This document shows, one piece after another, positions 39,762 through 52,852 of a DNA stretch of 64,000 bases. Source of the DNA: Rhodamnia argentea. Its lineage: Eukaryota > Streptophyta > Magnoliopsida > Myrtales > Myrtaceae. Position 1 is the stretch's first letter; each line of letters begins with the position of its first letter. Under the pieces are notes generated by a model that had not been told where the DNA came from, ran no database searches, and saw only the letters and a program-made list of their open reading frames with translations. The translations under genes were made by a program, and so were the position numbers. The stretch is taken from positions 29,808,283 to 29,872,282 of the forward strand of contig NC_063156.1 of NCBI RefSeq assembly GCF_020921035.1, written 5' to 3'.

Positions 39762-42700
39762 ATGGATCAGGATCGCCCCTTTTACTCCAACTGTGCCCAT
39801 GGGAACAGCAATGGATCATCATCACCGGGGATGTCGCCTGCTTCCACTTTTAAGCGTCCTCCAAACGTCCAAGCTGCTTCGCACTTTTTGGCTGCTGCCA
39901 TGATGAAGAGGGCTGCTGCCAGTGATGAAGATGAGGATCATGATGACTTTGAATTCGGGTCTCCTTTTACTTCGTCTTATCCCCTTCCCCACGGTAGCAA
40001 CAACAATGTCTCCAATGCCATTGAGGGATTACGCTCGACTCCTGCTTCCACACTCGAGCGGTCGCCTTCACCTGCGGTACTGATTGCCATCGCTATTTGC
40101 CTCTAGACTGACATGGCAGCATTAGGCTTATTCATTCATAAGTTGATGAATTTTCTCTGCCCAACCCATGATCTCTCGATGTTGTATATTATGATTCGTT
40201 TGATTAGAACTCTGATTAATTGTAAGAATATAATTAGGCTCATAGGAACATTGGTTATCTAAATCAGCAAGGTGGGAACTCCATGAAGTACTCTCAGACT
40301 ATTCGCTCCGAATCGGCAGGAAGACCATTCATCTCCATGCCTTCAACGGCTGCAGCATCAGCAATCCAAACACCAGTTCCGATACCTCCTATCCAAACTC
40401 CTAAGAGAAAAGCAAGAGCAGATAAAAGGTAAAGATTCTTACAGCTTCTGAGGAGTATGTAATTCTAGTGTGACCTATTCTTTTGTAGTCTTTCATTAGT
40501 ATTAAGAGTCGTAAACATTTTCTCTTTTCATCTGAGAGGGGAAAACTTGCAGTAATGTGAACTCTCATTTCTTTTGGAAGCACCTAAATCTATTTTCAGT
40601 ACTGTCAATTTTCATGATTGCCTGGCACCTCTGTATATTTTGGTGATCCTTGTAGACATTGCTCTCAGTTGCCAGGAGCCTCTCTTGTGATCATGACTAA
40701 GCAGGCCTCTTGAATTTTTTGTGGATGATCATGCAGAATTCCTCTCGATGCCCGACAACCCAACCTAAATGACACTGGGAGTAAGCACGAAGTTTCTGCA
40801 CTCCGTGATGAAGTATGTATGTTGAACACCTCCCCTCCCTCCCTGTCATGATATATTTCAAGAACAGGTTTTCAGGACAATCCCAAATCGTGCATCCACT
40901 TGCACAATCAAAACACCAGCAAAAGCTAAATGAAACTGACTGAGACTTCACTTGCACAGCTTGACATGCTACAAGGAGAGAATTACTCATTATGGGAGAA
41001 GGTGCATTTGCTTGAAGTCTGAAACAATATTATTATTATCTCATTACACTCCTCCTTCTTTTCATGAGTCTAGCATCTCCATGCAGCTTCAACAATCTGA
41101 AGAGAGGTGCATCAAAGCAGAGGCCAGAGCCAGGGAGCTTGAAAAACAGGTAAGTCAGATTGACTTCTCATACTTCTTATTCTTTTACATAGCACTGTTA
41201 GGGGTAAGTAGCTTTTTGCCGACTCTTATTCATGACTGTTGCACCAGAGTGACTATTTAATGAAGCGAGATGACACCACAAGATTGACATATTTACAGAT
41301 TCAAAATAATTTTATGCTAGTGAAGACCTTTCTCAGCCACTATAGCATACCGAACAGCTTTAATGTCATACATTAAAGAATGCCAATGCTGCTTCACCTG
41401 TAGTACAATTACTCATTTGTCAGTGAGAAAGATAAAACGCGCTTGCAATTGCTAGGAAATTCCGATCACACTTAACATGCAATGAGGTTCTGTTTACTGA
41501 CTTAGCTAGTTCTTTGTTTTGAGGCGCAAATTGTCTTATGAAGATTATAGTAATAGAACGAAACATTTGAGAATTCCATTATATGCTATTGTAGCCTGGT
41601 AGGCCACACGGAAGATGTTTTTGTGTACTGTGATGCCACATCTACATATACAGGTTGCTAAACTTGGACAAGGTCTATCCCTTGATGACGAATTTTCACG
41701 GCGGTAAATTTGTGGATTTCTGAAGTGACAAATTCTTAGAAACATCATTTGGTAATGATATGATTGTTGTTTCGATCTATGGCAGGAGAGAAGAAATCTT
41801 GCGCGAAAGAGAGGTGAGTTAAGAACTACATGTAGGGATAGTTGATTCTTCAAGATTTCTTTGATTTTAGAGCCTGAAGTACGTAAAGAAGTTATATTCT
41901 CATTATAGGTTGCTCTAAAGAATGGAAGAGACAAGGAAATTGTAGCTCTTCGTTTGAAAATGGAGGTAAAGCACTATATATAATGTGGAATTTGCTTAAC
42001 TGTTCGCGTCTTTCTGAGTTTGTTTGTTTTTGTGCCTTGACTCTGACTAGAACTTGACGGAAGATAGAGAAGCAGCTATTGCCCAACTTCAGGAAGCAAA
42101 TTCTGAAGTGAAAGCTCTGCGCACGATAGTACATAGAATGGTTTTGATGCAGGATGAGAAGGTATGCATGGAAGACTTCTTGTTCTGGACTAGAATAAAA
42201 ATTGAACATTCTGCTAATCTGTTTCCCATCTCAGGAGGAAGTTGTCTTGAAAAGATGTTGGCTCGCTCGATACTGGGGTTTAGCTGTAAAGCATGGTGAT
42301 CATCTTTGCAGATTCTCTTCACTTTGATTTTTGAACATGGTTTGCATGTTTGTGCTTACAAATTTCTTTTTTGGTCAACTTGAATGGGAAGTTCAATCAC
42401 ATGGTTTTATCAAAGTATAAGTTAAAAGAAAAATTGGAGGAGGATAATGAATCCGAGAGGTCTCAGTACTCTACACGATGAAATGAATTTGCTTCATCGT
42501 TTGATTCAGAAATATCCAAAACCCCAGAATCTTGTAGCTGGACGAGTATGTCACAGTCACATTTTTCTGGTAAAGTTTGTCTTCATCAATTTAACAGGTG
42601 TATTTACCATAAAAATAGGTGAAGATGTTTAGATGGTTCTGGCATGTTTTAACTTTTTTGAGGCACAGACTTTGACTTCTTGTTTTTCTCCTTAAGGCAT

Positions 42701-44815
42701 TTGTGCTGATATAGCACAATCAAGACAGGAGTATTGGTCATCTCTAGCTCCGCTTTCATTCGAGATGGTGATTTCTGCCGGAGTGAAGGCTAAGGAAGAG
42801 TCCTGGTGTGCAGGTGACACTGCTAATATTAGTAGCTTTTGGTCTAACATGACAATCCACTTACTTGCATTTAGTCTTAACTACTTTTTCATTGACGTGA
42901 AGCAGGCGGCAACAATCCAGATAGAAGAAAACTCGTTAATGATACAAGTGATTTAACGGGTGAAGGATATATCGAGAGCATGCTCTTGGTTGAAGCCGGG
43001 CTGAAGGAGTTATCTTCTTTGAAGGTCCTTTCTTGACTTTGAAATTGGATACACATTTCCGTTTCACTTGTTTTAACACACACAACTGTTACTTAAGAAG
43101 CTGATCATGCGTTTCTCTTGCTTTGCACTTCTTGCAGGTTGAAGAAGCCGTCATTATAGCAATGGCTCAAAGCCGATCCAATTTCGTTAGGCAATCCACC
43201 TCAGGTATGTCGTGCCGTAGTTTTATTAGGTTTTCTTCCAATTTTCAAAATATGCATCGACATCCATTGTCCACTTCCTTTAGCATGATTTCTCATCTGC
43301 GCATTGAAGTCACAAGTTTGAGATAATACACATGCAAAATCTGTTTACGTGCTGCTCTCAGATTTAGACGAGTGTTTTATATACGTGATGATATCCACCC
43401 TAGACTGTCTCATTCCTCTTATTTGTTGTATTTCAGATTTCATACTTCCTGGTGATCTCAAATTCATCGATACGTTTGGTAAGAGGAAATCTTTGTTAAG
43501 TTATGGTACACTTGAATGATTTACTAGACCTCATTTAATATCCTTTCTGAGTATTGTTTGTTATGAAATTGGCGATCACATTTTCAGCAAGAGCTAAAAA
43601 ACCTGAAGGAAACTAAGTAGTCAATCTTGTTGCCCTTTCTTGGGAGATAAAGCATTTTAGGGTGCAGTTTCACCAGAAGATGCTTTTGGAAATGCCTGGC
43701 CTTATGTTTAGCCTTTGACTTCTGAGATGCATGCAAGAGGTACAAGTCAGGAACTATTGAGCCCTAGTCTTGTCATAACATGCTTTAAGCTGTCATTCTA
43801 CAGAACTAAGCAAAGAGGAGGCTGAAGATATTCTTTTCAAACAGGTCAGCAGCTGTTGCCTCATTCTATGCGACAGTGTCGTTTCACTTTTTCATGTTCT
43901 TCAGTTATGATTATTGCGAATATGAATGCTGACGTGCATCCATGAGCCTTGAGTTGTCTAAAACCAGAAGATAGGTAGATAAGCCTGGTCAATTGACTAG
44001 TTACAGAACTCAACATAGAGGATGGTCAGCACATGTCCTGTAAACTCACCATCCCCGTTGTCTTCCGAACTTATTAAAATGACGTGTAGGCTTGGTTGAC
44101 ATACTTCTGGAGAAGAGCTGTGGTGCACCATGTTGAAGAAGACATTGCCAGAGAAAGGCTTCAATCCTGGATCGGCTGGAGTGGGCAGACACCAAGTCCG
44201 CATGATGCCGTGGAAGGTAGACTAACTCCCTCGTTTCTTCTCTCTAACCTACATCACTTATAAAGTTAAACTGAATTTTGAACATGCATTTTATACATTT
44301 AAAAGGTCGGTCGACTTCCCCTTTTTCATTTTCTTTTCCTCGTGGAAAGTAAAAAGGGTTTTGACGGGGTTGGGACCACCTCGCCGTTGCAACTTTTTCT
44401 TGAGTCCAAAAGCACTTCCAAATGCAAACAGAAGAACAGATGAATAAGTGATGCATTCATCCATGACATGTCGTAGGAAATGAGTTATATGGTGTTGCGG
44501 ATATCTTATGAAGCTAGAAAAATTTTGAGCAACCCTTCTGAGGGTATTTGGATTTTTATAGCGAAGAAAAGAACAGAAGCACTGCCATGACATAGTATCC
44601 TGGTTATCCTTTTAGCCAGGATTGAGATTTGATACTGACAATCTATGACATAACTGAGTAGATTCCTTTGTGAGGCAGTTGAGCGTGGTTTACGGGAGCT
44701 GCAGAAACTTGGAATAGAACACCAACTTTGGGAAGCGTCTCGCAAACTTACCAACCGCCCTCCTCCTACATCGCCATCTAACGACATTGCTCTCCTCCAT
44801 GACTATGATCAGTGA
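39762..44815 (+). CDS. SCD2: SCD2-type coiled-coil protein (stomatal cytokinesis defective 2 family)
   Basis: Seventeen exons join in frame to 547 residues: 39762-40076, 40238-40428, 40737-40812, 40960-41001, 41087-41149, 41654-41703, 41786-41813, 41909-41965, 42051-42161, 42235-42295, 42697-42813, 42906-43024, 43138-43204, 43437-43478, 43804-43844, 44090-44216 and 44679-44815. The N-terminus is Ser/Pro-rich with an acidic [13 protein letters not shown] patch and [13 protein letters not shown]. About residues 190-310 form a coiled coil ([13 protein letters not shown] ... [12 protein letters not shown]). The conserved C-terminal half has [43 protein letters not shown] and [17 protein letters not shown]2 works with the DENN protein SCD1 in clathrin-linked trafficking for cytokinesis and cell growth. 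The start ATG fits the family but an upstream exon cannot be excluded. Confidence 0.92.
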
Positions 44816-45421
44816 GTTACACCATTCATATTCTCTTCATTCCCGAACTAAGCTTACCCCATAATTTATGCCCGTCTGAGCTGGAGCTACTCTCCACGTT
44901 CTCGTGCATGAAGCTTGTTCTCATCTTATGCATCAGCACAGACTGGCAGGTTGTGATTTCGGTTGTTTGATATTCTAAGTGTGTGGCTCAAGAACACTGT
45001 AATCTCCAGGTTATCAGTCATTGATTCAGTCAATAACAGATGAAAAAAGACGTATTTGTGGTAATTCAGCGAAAAAATATGGCTTAGGAAATAACCAACG
45101 AAAGGCATAACGTCGTTGACAAAATGGACTCCAAATGGAAAATCCCAAATATTTGATCAGTCGTGAATGCAGACTGCCTGCTATTGTTAACTATCATAAA
45201 TCATCAATGGAACTAACTTAACAAATCATATCTCGACTTCCCTGTAATACAAATGTTAAATACCAAATTATTAGTTGCCGGGCGCTACTTGCTGAGCCAC
45301 AAATACAAGCTCGAATACCAGCTAAAACACGACACTTTCACCACTGGCCACATTAAGCCCTTCAAATACAATGGACTCCCTTCGCATCTAAGCCAGAAGT
45401 TGCATGAAGCCGTTGCCCCAT
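44816..45421. other. Convergent 3' flanks of SCD2 and ClpC copy A
   Basis: No gene. About 45270-45400 resembles 52720-52840 downstream of the other ClpC copy (shared words such as CAAGCTCGAAT and CCCTTCAAA), so the 3' UTR was duplicated with the gene. Confidence 0.6.
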
Positions 45422-48400
45422 TCACACAGAAATTGCTTCAGATAATGGCTCCGGAGCACCACCGCTTCCATTAAGCACGGTTACATTCCCATCAGAGTCG
45501 ACATCGACGATGACAGAATCACCCTCTTTGATCTCCCTGGCAAGCATTTTCTCAGCCATACTGTCCTCCAATAATCTCATTATAGCTCTTCTCAGAGGCC
45601 TTGCGCCATAGCTTGGATTGTAGCCTTCATCCACCACCCGGTCCCTGAATCTCTCTGTCACTTGAAGTTCAATGTCCTTCGTTTTCAGCCTCTCAAACAC
45701 TTCCTTAAGCATGATGTCCGCGATTTCCTTCACCTCCAACTTAGTAAGCTGCCGGAAGACTATCATTTCATCCAATCTGTTCAGGAACTCTGGCCTAAAA
45801 TATTGCTTCAGCTCCTCCGTTACTAGGCTCTTAATACGGTTGTAACTGCTATCCTTCTCATCATAATCAAGATCAAATCCTATCCGGCGGCCTCCCTTCT
45901 CTATTACACTGCTCCCAACATTCGACGTCATTATGAGAAGTGTATTCTTGAAATCAACAGTTCTCCCCTTGCTATCTGTCAATCTTCCATCCTCAAGAAT
46001 TTGAAGCATCATGTTGAAGACATCCGGGTGGGCCTTCTCTATCTCATCAAAAAGGACCACTGTGTAAGGACGCCGACGAACAGCTTCAGTGAGCTGACCA
46101 CCTTCTGTATATCCAACATAACCAGGTGGGGAACCAATTAGCTTGGAGACTGTGTGTCTTTCCATGAACTCGCTCATGTCAAGTCGGATCATGGCTTCTT
46201 CAGACCCAAAGTAGTAAGCCGCCAGTGCTTTTGCAAGTTCCGACTTCCCAACACCGGTTGGGCCAGAAAAGATGAAACTGGCGATCGGCCGATTAGGGTT
46301 CTTGAGTCCAACACGAGCTCGCCTGATGGCACGGCTAATCGCTTTAACTGCTTCGTCCTGTCCAATGACTCGTTTGTGTAGCGTCTCTTCCATTTTGAGG
46401 AGGCGATCTGACTCATCACTTGACACTTTCTCTACAGGAATTCCAGTCCAAGAAGAGACAATGTGCTGAATGTCTACTTCTGTAACGATTGGACCAACAT
46501 CCCCAGCCTCAGTTTCAGCCTTGCTCATCTCCTTGCCTTTGTCTATCAGCGCAGTTATCTGTGCCTTCAGATCCATTTCCCGATCACGTAACTCCCCAGC
46601 CTGTTCAAGAAATATACACATGGAACTTCTCATCTGAACAATACATAGTGGGGGCGAAAACGAACCATAAACGATACTAAGAAATTTTTAGGAGAGAAAA
46701 TGGCCGATGAATGTGTTCCAAGTTTGAATTCACAATGATCTTATGTCCCAAAAATAACAAAAACGAGACAAGCAGATGTAGATCAAATGCAGGGGGGCAA
46801 TTCTAACGAATGCAATCATATCACCTCGCTCTGATCAAATGCATTACAGTAATTCCAACAAAAAGGGATAGTATCATCACATCACAACTTATGACATGCA
46901 TAACACTCCCCACCTGCGGATAATTCAAAGCGAGCAGGGTAAAGAAAACTTCCATACCTTCTCAAAATCCTGACTGCGAACAGCCTCATTCTTCTCCTTC
47001 GTGATCTGCCGGAGTTCTTTCTCAAGCTCTCTGGCCTCCTCAGGGAGCTATAAGGGCGGGCCCGCATTAACCAACAAGACAATGTGTGGAAGAAATATCA
47101 GACTACAGTATAAACAAATTAAGAGCTCATACCTGCGCATGACGAAGTCGAACCCGTGAACCTGCTTCATCAATCAAATCAATGGCTTTGTCCGGCAGAA
47201 AACGGTCACTGAAGCACAGAGGGAAAGCAGGATGAGTAAGTATATTTCAACTAAGTGGATGACAATGCAAACCGCTATCATGTATTGTAGTCATGAAGTA
47301 CAAGATACTAGCATAAGAACTCCTGAAAACAGATTTACTTATGGCATTTTTTCCCCATGGCACAATAAATGGATTAGAAGAAACTTCAGAGAGAGAGCTG
47401 AAGCCCCAAGTTAACACAGATTCACTCAGAAATATCTAGACAAAAGGCTCGGATCAAAAAATCTAGACAAAAGGCTACAACAATTAAGATCCTCAGTATT
47501 TGAACAAACAAATAAAGAGGCAATTCCCTGTCCATATGACTAACACAGACTGAACAACAATAAAATTCAGATAGATACCAAAGAGCTCCACGAAATAGTG
47601 GAAAGACGTCAAATTAGCTCACTGTGAAACATATCGAGCTTGACTTAGAATCAGTAAATGCAACAAAGTAAACGCATTTTCGGGCCTCATACCTAATATA
47701 CTGGTAAGAGAGCTGTGCAGCAGCTACTAAGGCTTCATCTGTGTAATGCAGCTTGTGATGGATCTCATATCTCTCACGGAGTCCCTTCAAAATCTGAATA
47801 GTTTCATCCACTGTTGGTTCAGGAACTTTGACTGGCTGGAAACGTCTTTCTAATGCTGGGTCCTTCTCAATGTGCTTCCTATATTCATCCAGGGTGGTAG
47901 CCCCAATACACTGAACCAATGTAATTTGAATAACTATGACAATCATCAATGGAGAAAGGTCTGATGACCAAGGAGAAAGCAAGGGCTGAATGACCTATGG
48001 GATAACTAATTCTCTTCTTGAAAGAAAAGAACATATACAACACTACTTTAAAAAAAGTTTAGGAGAGTAGTCAACTTGGCATGGAATAGCTCCTCAGGGA
48101 AAAATAAATAGACGACTTGTCCACTTTCTCAAGATTATGTTGAACATCGGTAAACCCAGCCAGATCAATGACATAAAAGGAAAATGATAATGCCAACAAG
48201 ACGAGGCTCACAATACCAGAAAAGCAACCGTGGCAGTTGCTATTCACCATTACATATTAAAAGAGAGGCAAGTTAAACAAGCAAAGCCATCCAAGTTTAT
48301 AGAGTAGGTCAGAAGTTTCGACTACCTTGTATGCCCACCCACTGAACAGGGCGGAGTAGGGTTGGTTTGGCAGAGTAGGGTTGGTTCATCTATAGTTTTG

Positions 48401-51295
48401 CAGGGCCTCCAGTATTTCCCCACACTTCGCGAGAAAATGGAGGATGAAGAGGTTTTTTAGTATGAGCACCATGGCCCTAGGAAGGTGTCATGAGGAAAGA
48501 AATGGCACAGTCCTTTCGGCGAAGAATTTTTTGCTTCCTTAGCTTGCATCAAATGGAACATAGCAGCAACAGAAAAGTGGTTCAAAGGAAGCAAGGGGGA
48601 AGAAGATCTGAGGAGGCATATGGCCTTTCAGATGACATGTTCTTAATCAGGAACATACAGAAGGGTGTCTGGTGAATTGCATAAATAAGCATCCAAAAAT
48701 TGTCCATGTGTTTAAAAGTTTAAGAAGCCAAATAATGTGTTCTCAGCCCAGCAGTCAACCTATGCTCTCGACAGTCTTTGCCAGAACCACCAACTGAGAG
48801 CACACTTAAAAATATTTAGCAATTAATTTGCATAATCCACTTGTCAATGGAAATTACCTGCAGTTCACCCCGTGCAAGAGCCGGTTTCAGAATGTTGGCA
48901 GCATCAATGGCTCCCTCTGCTGCCCCTGCCCCAATTAGAGTATGCACCTCATCAATAAAGAGTATTATTTCATCACTCTGTTTAATTTCCTCCATTAGCT
49001 TCTTCAATCTCTCTTCAAACTCTCCACGATATTTTGTTCCAGCAACTAGAAGGCCCATGTCCAGGGTAATGACCTGAGTCACATAGATGAACTTTTATTA
49101 ATTCACAGTCACAAAGAGCTAAGGACTATATCTAGCTCAGTCATCACTGCACCCAGACAATGTCGACAAAAGCAAACAATGAACAGGATAGTTTTAACAT
49201 TTTTTATTCCTATAGTACATTACAGGGAAACAATATGGTTTAGTCACTCAGGCAAATAAAATGCATAATGCATAGCTTTGTCTTTTTTCGAGTAAACAAG
49301 ATCATTCTTAAGAATAAGGACACAAAAGGATGCAACATTAAATCATATTTTCCGACATTATAGACAGAGAGAGAACAAAAATTGCATGAACTTCAGCAAA
49401 AGCACTTCTAGCATTTGATTATCCTTCAAATCCTAGCATTAGCATCATTACTTCCCACAAAATCGAATTCGTAAGACTCGGTATTGGCTTCCAACCGATT
49501 GAGTCGTTATAAAACTATCCACAACTCGCTACACTACACCAACCAACAAGCATAGGACGCCGAAGTATACTAGTGCACTTAAAAGATTAAACATCGCCAG
49601 TGAAATATCCATGAGCATAAGCATGCAGAAGCACAAAGCTTGTTTTACAATCCAATTTCTCAAGTGCTAGATGGTCCCATCTCCAAGAATCTGCCTGTCA
49701 ATTATGATGTCGCCAAAAGACCTAAGTATTTATCGCTCCTACAAATTGCTCTCATTGCGAAGAGGAAGTACAGGTTATGAGCTGTCTTCTCAATGCTACT
49801 GAAGACATCTGATGCAACATGAGCTAGAAGATGCTTCGACAGTGACAGAAGGAAAAAAAGGGCATGAGAGAATCTTAGGCGCTTCACCTTCCTACTCCAA
49901 AAATGTAGGTTTGGAAGTCCTTTAACTCTTTCAAGAGGAGTGATGGTTAACAACAATGCAACACACTTGCAAGCAAGTGAATAATTTGCTTACCTTCTTG
50001 CCTTCAATTGTTTCTGGAACGTCCCCACTTGCAATACGCTGAGCAAGACCTTCAGCAATAGCAGTCTTCCCAACACCAGGTTCTCCAATAAGGCAAGGAT
50101 TATTTTTGGTTCGGCGACCAAGAATCTGGACAACACGTTCTATTTGCTGCTGCCTTCCAACAACGGGATCCAATTTTCCCTACAAAACATGGAAAAGAAA
50201 CTCAACAATACCACTTTCCTAGAACAGAGCCATATCATTACTGAATAGTTAGAGAAAACAGAATGAAAAACAAATAATTACCTCCTCTGCCAGCTTAGTC
50301 AAGTTGGTTCCATACTCCTCAAGAGTTGGCATCTTATTGCCACTACTCCCTCCACCAACACCAGCACCAACGGCCTCAGTGCTCTCGCCCACCATCCTAA
50401 TGACCTATTTACAGGACATTTTCAGTGTCTCGCCCTTGCAACAACGCAGAGCAAGAAATATTGTCATGATATCAATAAAAAAGGCACAGAATGCTCGCTT
50501 GCCTGCGTCCGAATGTTGCTAGGATCAGCACCCAAGTTCTCAAGAACACGAGCAGCTACACCCTCACCCTCGCGAAGCAGTCCAAGAAGCAAGTGCTCAG
50601 ACCCAATGTAGTTATGGCCTTAATATTAATGTAAGGTTAGTACATGATATGCGCGAGGAAATATTCAACATTGATTGGGTGGAATACCCTAAAAGCGGAT
50701 ACAAAGTTGTAACAGCACTGAATAGGATACCTAGTTGTCGAGCTTCCTCCAGTGAAAGTTCCAAGACGCGCTTTGCACGTGGAGTGAAAGGAATTTCCAC
50801 AGCAACAAATCCACTTCCCCTCCCAATTATTTTTTCAACCTCCACACGTGCATCTTTTAAATTAATTCCCATCGACTTAAGAACTTTAGCAGCAATACCA
50901 GTGCCTTCGCCAATAAGACCCAGAAGAATCTGCTCTGTCCCCACGAAATTGTGACCCAGCCTCCGTGCTTCCTCTTGGGCAAGCATGATGACTTTGATTG
51001 CTTTCTCAGTAAAGCGCTCAAACATGGCCCTGGCGACACCACGGCTTGCCTTCCCCCTGCGAAAGGAGATTGAACTTGCCACCCTAGAGTGAAAATCAGC
51101 GCTTGAATTCAGCAAATTGTCCAAACTGTTAGATCCTCTTAGACCAGAGAAGCCTCTCATCCTTATACCAGGAACTTTGAGAGCGGACATCATTTTCACA
51201 TTTCTCCTCGACTTTGTGGAACCACCGGAGCTGCCATACCTCTGGCCAGGCACTATGGCTGGAGCATTAGTTGACTGCGCCAGGACCCCGGCCAT
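45422..51295 (-). CDS. CLPC: Chloroplast Hsp100 chaperone ClpC, tandem copy A
   Basis: Nine coding exons join in frame to 922 residues: 50731-51295, 50503-50618, 50282-50404, 49994-50179, 48858-49073, 47693-47910, 47133-47208, 46958-47047 and 45422-46600. ClpC is a stromal AAA+ unfoldase that feeds the ClpP protease and helps import at the inner envelope. A Ser/Arg-rich transit peptide of about 85-90 residues precedes the Clp-N domain ([26 protein letters not shown]). NBD1 has Walker A GEPGVGKT (300-307) and Walker B LFIDE (371-372). A UVR-type linker follows. NBD2 has GPTGVGKS (643-650), VLFDE (715-716) and the ClpP-docking loop RRIGF (770-772). Intron 2 has a GC donor. The ATG is the first in frame (upstream only TTG). 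Confidence 0.96.
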
Positions 51296-52852
51296 GACTC
51301 CGAGCAAGGCGTCTGGATAGGTGATGAGGTGTCAGTTTGCAAAGTACGGCAGAAATAAGAGAACGAAAAGCTGAATTTCATTTACTGTTGTCTTTCTCAC
51401 ATATTAAAATACGTGTGTTTGTGCACAATTTTCTTCATTTGGAAGAGCGAGGGAGGAAAAGCCTGGGCTTTTTCGTAAAGGGGCTTCAGAGAGAAATCGA
51501 TGATCGAGTGAGCTAACAAGTAAGTAACATATCAAATCCCCGCATTCAGCACACGAGCTGAGCTCACTCACCATCCAAGAAATGGCTAGATGAAAGCGAA
51601 CCCATTCCAGGGAATGAAAAATAAGCAAGTTAACTAATGAGGAAATTCAATATGCAAAAGACCGATGGTGGAGAATATCAAAAGACAAGAAAGAATCGAA
51701 ATAGTGTAAGAGTTACGAAATCGAATCAACGAAGAGAAGCCCTAAGACTAAAGCGTGCATATACAGACCGCAGCGACAGCTAGAAAGAAGAGGATGAGAT
51801 TACAAAACCGCAGTGGCCGAGGGCTTACCTGAAGCGCTCGACTGAGAAGACGGAGGAGGGGGGGAGGGGAGGTCGGTAGAGGGAGAGCTGAAGAAACGAA
51901 AGCAGAGAGAAGACGGAAGCAGACTGAGTTGAGGATTTGATTTTGATGATTCCGACTCGGACAGGAGGCGGCGTCGTCTCGTCCCCTCTTCTCTTCCTTT
52001 TGTTACGATTACGAAACGGCGTCGTTCACTGAACCCCTTTTACATGTTCTCGATCGTTGTCTCCTTTCCCAAGTATTCACGCATTCTCAAGAACAATTTT
52101 TACCTCTCACGTGCTTTAATTTTGAAATTTACATATTTACTACAGCGGTCCATTAAAGATAAAAAAAAAAAATCAAAAATCAAAATTCTCGCCCTTCTAA
52201 ATGTATTTGTGCAAAAAATTTTGTAACGTGTTTTTCAGTGGATAATTTGTTTTAATTTCGTACACAATCAATTGAAATATATGATAAAATAAAAGATATT
52301 GCCTGCTACTATATTAAATCCACGTTTTCATACATGAAGAGTTCATAGGGTTAAAATTAGTATTAAACACCCTAAAAGTCGGCATTGCACGGGGTCTTGC
52401 TGCCAGCAATAGGATACAACTGAATTATGATGAGGAACAAGAGAAGAGACCTACCACTACAAGAGAGGAATTCATTCACGACTTTGTATTATTGGTGAAC
52501 ATCACAACATAGGAAGGAGATGTGGTTGTACAGCAGATGTCTTATGAATATGTCTCCAAGCTAAGACAACATTTCGAGTTCGAGTGGCCGTTCTCACGCC
52601 TGCTAATTGTCAAACCATCACAAATCATTAATAGAACTAACTTAAACATGACCTCTTTCTGACTCTTGCTGTATTACAGATCCGCCTATCCGCTAACCGG
52701 CAGTGCACATCTAAAAGCTGTTGGTGCTACTTGCTGTCGTGCCAAAGACTTACAAGCTCGAATGCCGACCAAAAATCCGCGGACTAAAGTTTCACCACCA
52801 GCCTCGATGGCCCCTTCAAACACAACCCCGGCTTTGATCTCAGTATACTTTT
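51296..52852. other. 5' region of ClpC copy A and 3' region of copy B
   Basis: Minus-strand signals suggest a 5' UTR intron of about 510 bases in copy A: donor CTTCAG|GTAAGC near 51830 and an acceptor ATCCAG near 51311. Upstream of about 51960 lies the presumed promoter; no obvious TATA. From about 52400 the sequence is the 3' flank of copy B. AT-rich DNA at 52100-52370 holds no gene. Confidence 0.55.

Noticed and set aside
46154-46381. Identical plus-strand frames antisense to both ClpC last exons (also at 53579)
   Set aside because: They are shadows of the coding strand; the identity reflects the conversion tract, not a second gene.
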